From: an uncultured Bacteroidales bacterium
Lineage (GTDB): Bacteria > Bacteroidota > Bacteroidia > Bacteroidales > UBA932
DNA: 17,824 nt
Direction of reading: 5' to 3'
NCBI GenBank assembly: GCA_900546395.1
Contig: URDD01000054.1
Location: 1 to 17,824 of the forward strand
In this document: one piece after another, positions 7,877 through 15,304 of the stretch
How the letters are laid out: each line of letters opens with the position of its first letter
How positions within the stretch are numbered: position 1 is the first letter of the stretch
The notes under the pieces: model-generated
The model's database searches: none
What the model was told of the DNA's origin: nothing
Seen by the model: only the letters and a program-made list of their open reading frames with translations
Position numbers and translations under genes: made by a program

Positions 7877-8457
7877 TCGTCTGTTTCATACGCTGTTTGG
7901 CGTATCATTTCGTAAGTTTCTTTGTCTTTTATGTTTGTAACATCATCTTTGCTTCCTTCTGCAATAACCCTGAAAGGTACTCTGGAATTGTCAGCCAGAA
8001 TCCATCTGTCGCATAGCGGTATATAGTCTTTGAAAAAATAACTGATTCCTACCTTGTATCTGCGTCTGATGGTTTCCTCGGGAATATTGTGTCCGCCAGC
8101 TTCTACGCGGGCCTTGACCCTTGCGACGGCAAGATCCGGAGAATCGAGCCAAAAATACATGAGCGTTACCGTATATCCTTCTTTCTGTGCCATCTGTATC
8201 ATTTTTAGTAAAGTACGAGTGGCAAGTGTCGTCTCAATGCCGAAATCCTCCTTGCGTTTGAAAAGATATTTGATTTTAAGCAGCATAAGGCGGCTGGCTT
8301 GTATCGACGCTTGCTCCGGATTGAACGGTGAGAGACCTTTGGCAAACTCGTCTGAGTTGACGAACTGGCTGCATTCAAGCATTTCAGGAAGCAGGGTATA
8401 GGAAGCTGTTGTCTTTCCTGCCCCGTTGCATCCGGATATTATGTAAAGTTTCGGCAT
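7855..8457 (-). CDS. Zeta-toxin-family P-loop kinase
   Basis: This 200-residue protein has the Walker A motif GCNGAGKTT (9-17), then NSDEFAKGLSPFNPEQAS with the acidic residue expected to activate the substrate, IETTLATRT, and GGHNIPEETIRRRY, the basic segment typical of the zeta family. Classical zeta toxins phosphorylate UDP-N-acetylglucosamine and poison cell-wall synthesis; chromosomal relatives may have other small-molecule substrates. No epsilon-like antitoxin gene lies next to it: upstream is the DUF2400 gene (49 nt gap), downstream tldD (22-nt overlap). That makes a housekeeping or regulatory kinase as likely as a toxin. Start ATG at 8457 puts the P-loop at the usual distance from the N-terminus. 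Family firm, substrate unknown. Confidence 0.88.
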   Translation of the reverse strand: MPKLYIISGCNGAGKTTASYTLLPEMLECSQFVNSDEFAKGLSPFNPEQASIQASRLMLLKIKYLFKRKEDFGIETTLATRTLLKMIQMAQKEGYTVTLMYFWLDSPDLAVARVKARVEAGGHNIPEETIRRRYKVGISYFFKDYIPLCDRWILADNSRVPFRVIAEGSKDDVTNIKDKETYEMIRQTAYETDEWTSNIF

Positions 8458-8506
8458 AATGTTATTATATAGTTAGGATATGAGGTGTGGCTGTCCTGTA
8501 TTTTCA

Positions 8507-9211
8507 TCAGGCGTGGGTAACGCCATATCCGAAGAGTGCAAAATCTCCTTTGCATGGATCTCCGGGGAAAATATCGCGGAAGGAATCCGTGATTTCCCTT
8601 ACAGTGACAATGTCCTTCTGTTTTCTTGATGTAAGTCCTATTGTTGTGGCAACATTGTGGACATGTACATCAAGCGGGATGAGAAGATCATTCTTGCTAC
8701 TGTTTTCCCAGACTCCAAGGTCTACTTTCCCGTCATTGCGAACCATCCATCTGCGCATCATGTTTATTTTCTTGTCAGGAGCTTTGGCATCTTCTTTCCG
8801 TCCGAAAATTCTGCATCTTATTTCTTGGTTGTTAAGATGTTCAATGCTGTTGACAGTTGAATATATATCTTTCAGTCTACTGCATATACCGGCAAACTCA
8901 CTCCATTTCACGGTACGGTGCAGGCTGGCCTCTTCGTTGCGGTAATTTCCGCTCATGACATAATCAAAAGGTTTCCACTCCATTTCATCCATAGCCCGTG
9001 TGCAGTCTCTTACTATCATTGACCTTCGTCCCCATGCTAGATGTGCTGCAATCAGAGCTGCTATTTCGACATCTGCTATTGTGCGTTTGCCCTCCTTGTA
9101 CAAGGCAGTCATTTCAGCCGGGAAAATTATAGGATCCTCACTGAAATATTTCGGGTCGTTGTATTTTTCGGCCCATTCTATCAATTGTTGTCTGACTGAA
9201 TTATCCATCAT
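8507..9211 (-). CDS. DUF2400 / TIGR02757 family protein
   Basis: The 234-residue cytosolic protein matches a family of unknown function that is frequent in Bacteroidota. Characteristic stretches are DPIIFPAEM near the N-terminus, EIAALIAAHLAWGRRSMIV (46-64), KKINMMRRWMVRNDGKVDLGVW and LLIPLDVHVHNVATTIGLTSRKQKD near the C-terminus. The LDVHVHN...GLTSRK segment resembles the helix-hairpin-helix architecture of DNA glycosylases, to which this family has been likened; no function is established. It is the first gene of the operon leading to the zeta-like kinase and TldD/TldE. Two successive ATG codons (9209-9211 and 9206-9208) can serve as start. The family usually has about 250 residues, so it looks complete. 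Confidence 0.85.
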   Translation of the reverse strand: MMDNSVRQQLIEWAEKYNDPKYFSEDPIIFPAEMTALYKEGKRTIADVEIAALIAAHLAWGRRSMIVRDCTRAMDEMEWKPFDYVMSGNYRNEEASLHRTVKWSEFAGICSRLKDIYSTVNSIEHLNNQEIRCRIFGRKEDAKAPDKKINMMRRWMVRNDGKVDLGVWENSSKNDLLIPLDVHVHNVATTIGLTSRKQKDIVTVREITDSFRDIFPGDPCKGDFALFGYGVTHA

Positions 9212-9227
9212 TTAAATGTACGAAGCA

Positions 9228-9259
9228 CAAATATAACGATAAGCCGACAGCAGAGCAAA
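9228..9259 (-). promoter_or_regulatory. Promoter of the DUF2400-kinase-tldD-tldE operon
   Basis: On the minus strand TTTG (9256-9259) is followed after 20 nt by TATATTTG (9228-9235), an exact match to the Bacteroidota consensus TTTG-N19-21-TAnnTTTG. Transcription would begin near 9221, about 10 nt before the first ATG, giving a very short leader. Confidence 0.72.
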
Positions 9260-9299
9260 TTTTATTTCTCTGCAGAGTTACAGCCAGTTGTCGTTTATG

Positions 9300-9755
9300 C
9301 TATAATTTTCTGTTTTTGTAATTCTCGATAGCTCTCGGAATTACTCGTACGTAGTCGTTGCTATGGAAAAGCGGGGAAGCTATGATGAAGTCGGCTGTGC
9401 TTCGGTTTGTGGCAAATGGCACATTGTAAAGCGACGCAAGTCTCACCAGTCCCATAACATCATTCTGGTGTCCTTGCATAATGAGATTGTCACAGAAGAA
9501 GACCAGCATATCTGCCTTACCTTCCGCAATCATGGCGCTTATCTGTGCATCCCCACCAAGAGGGCCGCTCAGCAGACAGTTGACTTCCGGACATTTATCA
9601 CCCAAAACTTCTTCAAGTGCCTGCTTTACAAGACGTCCTGTCGTTCCTGTGCAATATAGTGTGCTGTGCTCAAATGAATTCGCATTTATCCTTACCCAAT
9701 CGACTAATTCTGATTTTCTGGCATCATGAGCCACGAGAGCAATGTTCTTTATCAT
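9300..9755 (-). CDS. mgsA: Methylglyoxal synthase
   Basis: The 151-residue enzyme converts dihydroxyacetone phosphate to methylglyoxal and phosphate, a bypass of lower glycolysis used when phosphate is limiting or sugar phosphates build up. All signature elements are visible: ALVAHDARK (6-14), the phosphate-binding CTGTTG (35-40), GPLGGDAQ (64-71) with catalytic aspartate D69, the histidine H96 and aspartate D99 in MQGHQNDV, and NVPFATNRSTADFI (111-124). The protein is cytosolic and of normal length. It is transcribed away from the small gene at 9945 and separated from the DUF2400 promoter by about 40 nt, so it appears to be a single-gene unit. Confidence 0.95.
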   Translation of the reverse strand: MIKNIALVAHDARKSELVDWVRINANSFEHSTLYCTGTTGRLVKQALEEVLGDKCPEVNCLLSGPLGGDAQISAMIAEGKADMLVFFCDNLIMQGHQNDVMGLVRLASLYNVPFATNRSTADFIIASPLFHSNDYVRVIPRAIENYKNRKL

Positions 9756-9911
9756 AATTCTGTATATTAAATGAAACTCAAGTTTGGCAAGTATGTGTCT
9801 GACCTTTCCAAGAGGAAGGAACTTGCATCAGATAAAAAGATTAAATATTCAATATATGTGCCAGCAGCAATTTTAATGTTTTTTCTAACATAATAGATAT
9901 GAATAATTTAT

Positions 9912-9919
9912 TATTTTTG
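9912..9919 (+). promoter_or_regulatory. Candidate -7 box of the small RHH-like gene
   Basis: TATTTTTG matches TAnnTTTG and would place the transcript start near 9926, about 19 nt before the ATG at 9945. No TTTG lies at the right distance upstream, only a T-rich stretch at 9879-9885, so the assignment is tentative. Confidence 0.4.
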
Positions 9920-9944
9920 TAAGAAATTACTGAAATTATCTGCA

Positions 9945-10172
9945 ATGAGCAAGAAAACAGCCATGAAAATAGATCCGGAGTATCTGAGAAAGCAAAAGGA
10001 ATCCCTGGTAAGAAAACACCGTCAGGTAATATATTTGAATGACAGTGAAATGGCTGCTATTTCAAAATATTGTGAAATTTTCAAGGTACGGACAAAGTCA
10101 GTACTTTTCAGGGAAGCCATTATGGAAAAAGTCTTGAAAGAGCTGGAGGATAATCATCCTACTTTGTTTTAG
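9945..10172 (+). CDS. Small conserved protein, ribbon-helix-helix-like
   Basis: The product is 75 residues, basic in its first third (KKTAMKIDPEYLRKQKESL) and then RQVIYLNDSEMAAISKYCEIF (26-46) with VRTKSVLFREAIMEKVLKEL (48-67). A short beta strand followed by two helices, with a conserved-looking S-x-x-x-R-E-A-I pattern, fits the ribbon-helix-helix fold of small dimeric DNA-binding proteins. I recall very similar small proteins, ending in ENHPTLF, throughout Bacteroidota chromosomes without a known function. It stands alone: divergent from mgsA and convergent with the M16 gene, with no toxin partner beside it. A plausible -7 box lies just upstream. That it is a real gene is likely; DNA binding is inference. 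Confidence 0.75.
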   Translation: MSKKTAMKIDPEYLRKQKESLVRKHRQVIYLNDSEMAAISKYCEIFKVRTKSVLFREAIMEKVLKELEDNHPTLF

Positions 10173-10337
10173 TCTGTTTTTGTACGATTGGTTTTAAGCA
10201 TTTGCATCCGGTGAAAACTGAATCTTTCACACGCAAGTACTCTGGCCTTTCCCTCTGACAAGCAGGGTGGCCACGATTTCCAGTTGTCATCCAATATCAA
10301 TGGATCGCATTCTGAAATTATGAGAGTAAAACAAAGA

Positions 10338-10365
10338 AAACCGACCCAGAAATTTGGGCCGGTTT
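10338..10365 (-). terminator. Intrinsic terminator of the M16 peptidase gene
   Basis: Read on the minus strand, arms 10365-10355 and 10348-10338 form an 11-bp stem with one G-U pair and a 6-nt loop, followed by TTCTTTGTTTTA. The opposite strand lacks a T run, so termination is directed at the peptidase transcript. Confidence 0.75.
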
Positions 10366-10373
10366 CTCGATTG

Positions 10374-10395
10374 ATATGGAGTAAGGACTCCATAT
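10374..10395 (-). repeat. Perfect 9-bp hairpin between the M16 stop codon and its terminator
   Basis: ATATGGAGT (10374-10382) and ACTCCATAT (10387-10395) are perfect inverted arms around a 4-base loop, 9 nt after the stop codon. With the terminator it makes two tandem hairpins at the mRNA 3' end. It has no T run of its own and could protect the 3' end. Confidence 0.6.
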
Positions 10396-10404
10396 TTAAT
10401 ATGC

Positions 10405-13212
10405 TTATTCAGCAGGAGACATCATCACTTCCACGAAGTTGCCCTGGGAAAGGACTTCGTTAAGGATGTTCTTGATGTTTTCTGCATTGATTTCCTTTAC
10501 GGCAGCCTCATACTCTTTATCATAGTCGATACCGTACTGGAAGAACTTCTGGATATTGCTCATCCACCATCCGTTGCTGATTCTGCTTTCAGGAAGGTTC
10601 TTCTTGAAGTTTTCTACTGTTCTGGTCAGCTGGTCTTCTGTAGGGCCATCATTCATAAGCTTGTTGATGCCTTCTACCGCAAGTTTTCTCAGCTTGTCTG
10701 CAGATTCAGGATTGGTGTCGAAATAAACCTGGATTATAGCTCTTTCCTTAGGAGATTTCTGCATGCCCACACCGACTGAAGCTCCATATGTGCCGCCTTC
10801 ATCTTCTCGCAATGATTCTGTATAAATCATATCCAGAATGTATTTTGCGGCGTCAAGCATAACTTCATTCCTGACTGAATACGGGATATTTGCACTGTAA
10901 ATCTGCAAAACAGATGACATAGGGGTTTCCATAGTTACATTAAAATGGTTTTCCACATTTCCCTTTACTATGTCTTCGTTATTGTCAACCCATTCTCCGG
11001 CTTTTTTACCTTTAGGAAGAGAACCGATGTATTTTTCCACGAGAGGTCTGAGCTCATCAAGGTTTACATTTCCTGTAATATAAAGTGTAGCTCCCGCAGC
11101 ATCTTTGAAAAGCTGGTTCCTGTATACTCTTTCGATGGTTTCAAGATTGGCCTTTGCAAGCATATCCATATCGATTACAGCCTTTCTCGGATTGTTTCCA
11201 TATACGGTATTTGTATATTCGTGCTGGAACTTGAATGAAGGCTGGTTCATCATATTTGGAAGTACAGCTTTCAACTGCTCGATTCCGGTCTGGAACTCCT
11301 CCTGGTCGAAACGCGGCTCTACAAATGTAAGATACATGAGCTGGAATGCTGTTTCGAGATCTTTCGGAGTGCAGTATGATGTAATTCCATGTCTGATATT
11401 GTTGATATAAGGGATTGCACTTGCATTCTTTCCTGCAAGCATTTTGCTGAGAGTCGTTCCCGGGAACTTGGATAAACCTGCATTGTCCAGGAACAGGCTG
11501 AATACGTTAGGTTCGAAAGATGGAAGGTCCTCAGTGGCAATGATTGAAGCACCTCCGTCTTTTATCAGATTCAACAGGACCTGATCTTTTTTGTATTCTG
11601 TAGGCAGTACAACTACTTTAACGCCGTTCTTAAGAGTCCATTCCTGAACTTTTTTACCTCCGACAGTAATCTCAGCAGACTTTTTGATCGCGGAGCCTTT
11701 CAAAAGAGAAGCATCCATAAGAGGCTCTGATGTGTCAACAGCCTCATTAGGAGTGATTTCAGAAGCCTTTACTTCAGCTATGGCATTGAGAAAATCCTGT
11801 TCTGTAGGATGTGAAAGACCTTCTTTCTGAGGTGCCTTGTAAAGAATTACAAGGTTTTCGTCAGTTATGATGCCTGAGGCTACCTGATTGAGAAGGGCTG
11901 CATTGATCTGAGAGCAGATAAGTTTGGCTGTCTCATACTCTGCCTTAGGCTCCATATACGGATAGTTGTCAAAGAAGTTGTTGGTAAGCGCGTCAATGAA
12001 GTCTCCGTTCTTGCGTGAGTCTGCTCCTGATACGGCTTTTTCAAAAATGCTCAGGATATTTTCCTTAGCTCTGGCAACTTCATCGTCTGAGAATCCGAAC
12101 CTCTTCATCTTTTCGACTTCAGTCATAAATGCCTTGAAAGCGGAAATGCCTTCACCGTCCTTGCAGCTTACGTTGCCGAAGGTTACTTCCATAGTTTCGC
12201 AGAGTTCGCCGATTCCGAGACTTGCGCTGATGAATGGAGCATCCGGTTTGGCTGTTATGTCTCCGAATCTCTCGGACATGATGATTGATACGTAATATTT
12301 TATAAGAGTCATCATCATACCCATATCTGTGCTGTTCAGCTCTTCCGGCATAGGCTCGCCTTTCCAGATAATTTCGAGGTTTGTGCCTCTTGCTTCCGGA
12401 TCGGTTAGGATTCCTATAAGAGGTTCAGTATTTCCAGGGATTTTATGTACTTCCTTAGGTTTTGGATTTACGGCTGCAGGAATATCAGAGAAGATCTTCT
12501 GGATTTTCGCCTCAATTGCATCTACATCAATATCACCTACTACGATTACCGCCTGAAGGTCTGGGCGGTACCACGTATGGTAGAAGTTTGTCAGGCTCTC
12601 CGGCTTGAATGTTTCGAGGTTTTCCTGACTTCCGATAAGGGTACATGTAGAGTATTTGGAGTCTCCATAGTAATAAGGAAGAGACTGCTCGTGCATCCTC
12701 CAGCTTGCGTCTCTTCTGGATCTGCGCTCTTCAATGATCACTCCTCTTTCCTTGTCGATTTCTTCAGGTGCGCAAGTCACGAAATGGGAGTAGTCGTGAA
12801 GTATCAGAAGACAAGTGTCAATTACGCCTTCACGAATAAGAGGAATGTTGTTGAGCATGTAAGTAGTCTGCTCTACACCGGTGGCTGCATTTATATTGCG
12901 TCCGAATTCTGCTCCTATGCTCTGGAGGTACTCGAGTATACTTTTGTCAGGAAAGTTCTTTGTGCCGTTGAAGCACATATGCTCAAGAAAATGTGCAAGG
13001 CCATCCTGATCAGGAGTTTCCTGGATTGCCCCGACATTGGTTGCCAGGTAGAACTCAGCCCTGTCAGCAGGCTTGTCGTTGTGCCTTATATAATAGGTAA
13101 GGCCGTTGTCAAGCTTGCCTTTTCGTACTGCAGGGTCATTCGGAAGCTGGTTTTGTCCGAAGACTGTAGCAACAGTGAAAATCGCTGCAAAAAATAAAAT
13201 AATCCGTTTCAT
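10405..13212 (-). CDS. Exported M16 family (pitrilysin/insulinase-type) metallopeptidase
   Basis: The 935-residue protein starts with a signal peptide (1-20, ending VFGQ) and should act in the periplasm. The N-terminal M16 unit carries the inverted zinc motif HFLEH (74-78), with the third zinc ligand in EIDKERGVIIEE (about residue 155). Repeated M16 domains follow, with RPDLQAVIVVGDID in the first half and GATLYITGNVNLDELRP in the second; the second half lacks HxxEH, as usual for the non-catalytic half that closes the chamber. Two-halved M16 proteins of 900-950 residues degrade peptides of limited size. GGTYGASVGVGMQKSP near residue 820 is the usual substrate-binding stretch of the C-terminal half. 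The gene is monocistronic: its own terminator lies downstream and a divergent LysR gene upstream. No substrate can be assigned. Confidence 0.93.
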   Translation of the reverse strand: MKRIILFFAAIFTVATVFGQNQLPNDPAVRKGKLDNGLTYYIRHNDKPADRAEFYLATNVGAIQETPDQDGLAHFLEHMCFNGTKNFPDKSILEYLQSIGAEFGRNINAATGVEQTTYMLNNIPLIREGVIDTCLLILHDYSHFVTCAPEEIDKERGVIIEERRSRRDASWRMHEQSLPYYYGDSKYSTCTLIGSQENLETFKPESLTNFYHTWYRPDLQAVIVVGDIDVDAIEAKIQKIFSDIPAAVNPKPKEVHKIPGNTEPLIGILTDPEARGTNLEIIWKGEPMPEELNSTDMGMMMTLIKYYVSIIMSERFGDITAKPDAPFISASLGIGELCETMEVTFGNVSCKDGEGISAFKAFMTEVEKMKRFGFSDDEVARAKENILSIFEKAVSGADSRKNGDFIDALTNNFFDNYPYMEPKAEYETAKLICSQINAALLNQVASGIITDENLVILYKAPQKEGLSHPTEQDFLNAIAEVKASEITPNEAVDTSEPLMDASLLKGSAIKKSAEITVGGKKVQEWTLKNGVKVVVLPTEYKKDQVLLNLIKDGGASIIATEDLPSFEPNVFSLFLDNAGLSKFPGTTLSKMLAGKNASAIPYINNIRHGITSYCTPKDLETAFQLMYLTFVEPRFDQEEFQTGIEQLKAVLPNMMNQPSFKFQHEYTNTVYGNNPRKAVIDMDMLAKANLETIERVYRNQLFKDAAGATLYITGNVNLDELRPLVEKYIGSLPKGKKAGEWVDNNEDIVKGNVENHFNVTMETPMSSVLQIYSANIPYSVRNEVMLDAAKYILDMIYTESLREDEGGTYGASVGVGMQKSPKERAIIQVYFDTNPESADKLRKLAVEGINKLMNDGPTEDQLTRTVENFKKNLPESRISNGWWMSNIQKFFQYGIDYDKEYEAAVKEINAENIKNILNEVLSQGNFVEVMMSPAE

Positions 13213-13245
13213 ATTAATTTAATTAGTGGATATTACATATTCCAT

Positions 13246-13261
13246 TAAGCTATGAAGCTTA
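13246..13261. promoter_or_regulatory. Dyad in the M16/LysR divergent intergenic region
   Basis: TAAGCT and AGCTTA are perfect 6-bp inverted arms around a 4-base spacer. The site is 34 bases upstream of the peptidase ATG and about 80 upstream of the LysR ATG. LysR-type regulators often bind such dyads between themselves and a divergent target, so it is a candidate operator; the exact T-N11-A form is not met. Confidence 0.35.
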
Positions 13262-13311
13262 TAAAATATCTTACAAGGTTATAAATAATTAAGTAAAATT
13301 CAAAATTTTTG

Positions 13312-13319
13312 TAAATTTG
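13312..13319 (+). promoter_or_regulatory. Candidate -7 box of the LysR gene
   Basis: TAAATTTG fits TAnnTTTG and predicts a start near 13326, about 18 nt before the ATG. No TTTG is present at -33, as might be expected of a promoter that depends on an activator. Confidence 0.35.
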
Positions 13320-13343
13320 TAATATTCAATTTTACCTGTTGCA

Positions 13344-14186
13344 ATGGAAGATTTCAGATTGAAGGTTTTTGATGCTGTTTCCAGTGAGCAAAGTTTCACC
13401 AAGGCTGCACGCAGACTTGGAATAACGCAGTCCGCTGTCAGTCAATGTATTGCTGAGTTGGAGAAAGCTCTTTCCGTGCAGTTGTTTCACCGCTCCAGAG
13501 GGCCGGTGACATTGACCGATGCAGGTAAGGTGTTTGCAGGCTATGCCTGTAGTATATTGAATTTATATGAAGAAATTTCAGATACTTTTGTTACCGGTCA
13601 GAATTCTGCGGGATATTGCATTTCTGCAGACATTTCAACGGATGCGGCAACTGTACTTTTTCCTGATCTTATAGCTCCGTTTATTGCGCGGGGATACCGT
13701 TTTTTGCAAGTGGCGGAGTCAGCAGATTTTTCAGTTCGCAGTACTCTTCAGGAAAGTATCCTTCAGTCTGATGGCTGGGAATGTGCCGGTATTTCTCCTT
13801 TGTGTACTGTTGTACGGCCGTCTGTATCTGAGGCATATTCAGGTGTCATATCACTTTCTTCCATAGCATCATTTAAGTTTGCTGTATGGACTCCTGCAAT
13901 GAGCTTGCTGGATGGCATCAGGTCAAAAGTGGCTTTTTCATCTTATTCGACTGAAAGTATTGTCAGTTTGGTGTCACAGTCTGATCATATGGCCGGTGTC
14001 GTACCTGCGCATGCTATATATAAAAAATTGGCAGACAGGACATTGGTCCGTCTGCCTGTTATAAAACATCCTGGAAATACAGCTGTCTGTATCAGGGCGA
14101 GCAATGAGTTTGCATCTACTGACATTTACAGAGCCATTCGCCGCAGGCTTGTTTCTTTGCTGGAGTTCAATTCCTTTTATCAATAG
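13344..14186 (+). CDS. LysR-type transcriptional regulator
   Basis: Residues 1-62 are a clear LysR winged helix-turn-helix: FDAVSSEQSFTKAARRLGIT, QSAVSQCIAELEKALSVQLF and HRSRGPVTLTDAGKVF. The rest of the 280 residues aligns in layout with the effector-binding domain, but it is weakly conserved and rather short, and I cannot propose a ligand. LysR proteins usually regulate themselves and a divergent neighbour; here that neighbour is the M16 peptidase, with 131 bases between the two start codons and a dyad in the gap. The 3' end overlaps the esterase gene by 7 bases in convergent orientation, leaving no room for a terminator between them. HTH identity is firm, targets inferred. Confidence 0.88.
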   Translation: MEDFRLKVFDAVSSEQSFTKAARRLGITQSAVSQCIAELEKALSVQLFHRSRGPVTLTDAGKVFAGYACSILNLYEEISDTFVTGQNSAGYCISADISTDAATVLFPDLIAPFIARGYRFLQVAESADFSVRSTLQESILQSDGWECAGISPLCTVVRPSVSEAYSGVISLSSIASFKFAVWTPAMSLLDGIRSKVAFSSYSTESIVSLVSQSDHMAGVVPAHAIYKKLADRTLVRLPVIKHPGNTAVCIRASNEFASTDIYRAIRRRLVSLLEFNSFYQ

Positions 14187-15190
14187 TTCCGGATACCTTC
14201 AAGCCATCGTGTCAGAGAGTTTTCGAACTCTTTTCTGCAGTAGTCAAAATTGTCAGAATCAGTATATCTGAGTGATGAGAATCCCCAGCCATGGCCTCCT
14301 TTGGGAAATATGTGCATTTCTGTATTAACCTTGTTTTTTATCAGGTTCCTGTAGAATAGCAGGCTGTTTTCTACAGGTACGGTCTTGTCGTCCGAGCAGT
14401 GTACAAGAAAGACTGGAGGTGTGTCTGAGGAAATATTGTTCTGCAGGCTGTATCTTTTCAGAAGCCGTTCATGCATTTCTTTTGAATCTTCCCATTCCTT
14501 TATAGTCTTTCCTTCCCTTGAGTTCCATTTGTCGTCTTTCCCGATCAGGTTGTCCCTTGTTCCGTTATGGGTTATACCTCGTTCCATGGTTATCACAGGA
14601 TACACCAGTACTGAAAAATCAGGTCTGGTGATATCATCTTCATACATTGTGGTTGCGCTTGCTGCAAGATGTCCTCCGGCGGAGAATCCCATGACACCTA
14701 TCTGTTTTATATTCCATTCTTCTGCGTGTGCCCTGCAATATCGGAATGCGTTATGTACGTCTGTAAGAGGTACTTCCCAATGTCCGTTTGGCAGCCGGTA
14801 TTTTACTACAGCAATTGAAATTCCTTTTTCGAGCATCCATTCAGCGACATAGATTCCTTCATTGTATGATGACAGAAAATGATATCCGCCTCCGGGACAG
14901 ACTATTATCATCTGGCCATTTGGTTTCTTTGGAAAATAAAGATCAATCCTTGCGCTGTCTGAAACCATAGTTATGAATCCCTGGCTGTTTGTTTCTTCAG
15001 AGCCTGTAAAGCCATTTGATTCTCCTGGTCCCTTTGTTTCCGGAAGACCTTTATCAGAGTCCTGGCCTGCCGGATAGAGCAGTTGTGTACGGTTTGGCTT
15101 TAGTTTGCTTTTGGGCTGGGCCTGGAGGTCAGCAAAGCTTAAAAGTAATGAGCATAATGTAAGCATCAGCATCGTTGTCCTTGTTGTCAT
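14180..15190 (-). CDS. Exported alpha/beta-hydrolase, acetylxylan-esterase-like (BD-FAE type)
   Basis: The 336-residue protein has a signal peptide (1-25, ending DLQAQ) and a complete esterase core. CPGGGYHFLS (98-107) is the oxyanion-hole region, GFSAGG (168-173) carries nucleophile S170, HCSDDKTVPVENS (264-276) acid D268 and GGHGWGF (298-304) histidine H300. This arrangement is that of the acetyl esterase/BD-FAE group, whose members remove acetyl or feruloyl groups from plant xylans; the real substrate is not shown by the sequence. Residues 26-75 are a low-complexity-looking linker before the domain. The gene is alone on its transcript, with a candidate -7 box at 15216-15223, and converges on the LysR gene. 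Polysaccharide deacylation in the periplasm is the best guess and would fit the GH43 gene elsewhere in the window. Confidence 0.87.
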   Translation of the reverse strand: MTTRTTMLMLTLCSLLLSFADLQAQPKSKLKPNRTQLLYPAGQDSDKGLPETKGPGESNGFTGSEETNSQGFITMVSDSARIDLYFPKKPNGQMIIVCPGGGYHFLSSYNEGIYVAEWMLEKGISIAVVKYRLPNGHWEVPLTDVHNAFRYCRAHAEEWNIKQIGVMGFSAGGHLAASATTMYEDDITRPDFSVLVYPVITMERGITHNGTRDNLIGKDDKWNSREGKTIKEWEDSKEMHERLLKRYSLQNNISSDTPPVFLVHCSDDKTVPVENSLLFYRNLIKNKVNTEMHIFPKGGHGWGFSSLRYTDSDNFDYCRKEFENSLTRWLEGIRNY

Positions 15191-15215
15191 AGTTCTTATT
15201 GTTTGAAATTTGTCA

Positions 15216-15223
15216 CAAATTTA
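15216..15223 (-). promoter_or_regulatory. Candidate -7 box of the esterase gene
   Basis: On the minus strand TAAATTTG matches TAnnTTTG and lies 25 nt upstream of the ATG at 15190. No exact TTTG sits at the expected -33 distance. Confidence 0.4.
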
Positions 15224-15260
15224 GGAAAAAGTATTTCAGTTTATTTGAAAAATACTTAAG

Positions 15261-15292
15261 TTTGAAAGAAATTATATTAAAAATTTAGTTTG
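15261..15292 (+). promoter_or_regulatory. Promoter of the lplA-gcv operon
   Basis: TTTG (15261-15264) is followed after exactly 20 nt by TTAGTTTG (15285-15292), one base from the Bacteroidota -7 consensus. Transcription would start near 15299, only about 6 nt before the lplA ATG. The leader is too short for a glycine riboswitch. Confidence 0.55.
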
Positions 15293-15304
15293 CATTAATT
15301 TATT

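Noticed and set aside
7855..8506. Complete epsilon/zeta toxin-antitoxin pair
   Set aside because: Only the zeta-family kinase is present; the 49-nt gap upstream holds no gene and the neighbours are DUF2400 and tldD.
10169..10393. Minus-strand open frame of 74 codons
   Set aside because: It runs through both 3' hairpins of the M16 transcript and has no family features or start signal.
12445..13197. Plus-strand open frame of 250 codons
   Set aside because: It lies wholly opposite the well-supported N-terminal catalytic domain of the M16 peptidase and is cysteine-rich without domain features.
15191..15304. Glycine riboswitch before the gcv operon
   Set aside because: The predicted transcript starts only about 6 nt before lplA, and no tandem aptamer-like structure is apparent in this AT-rich region.
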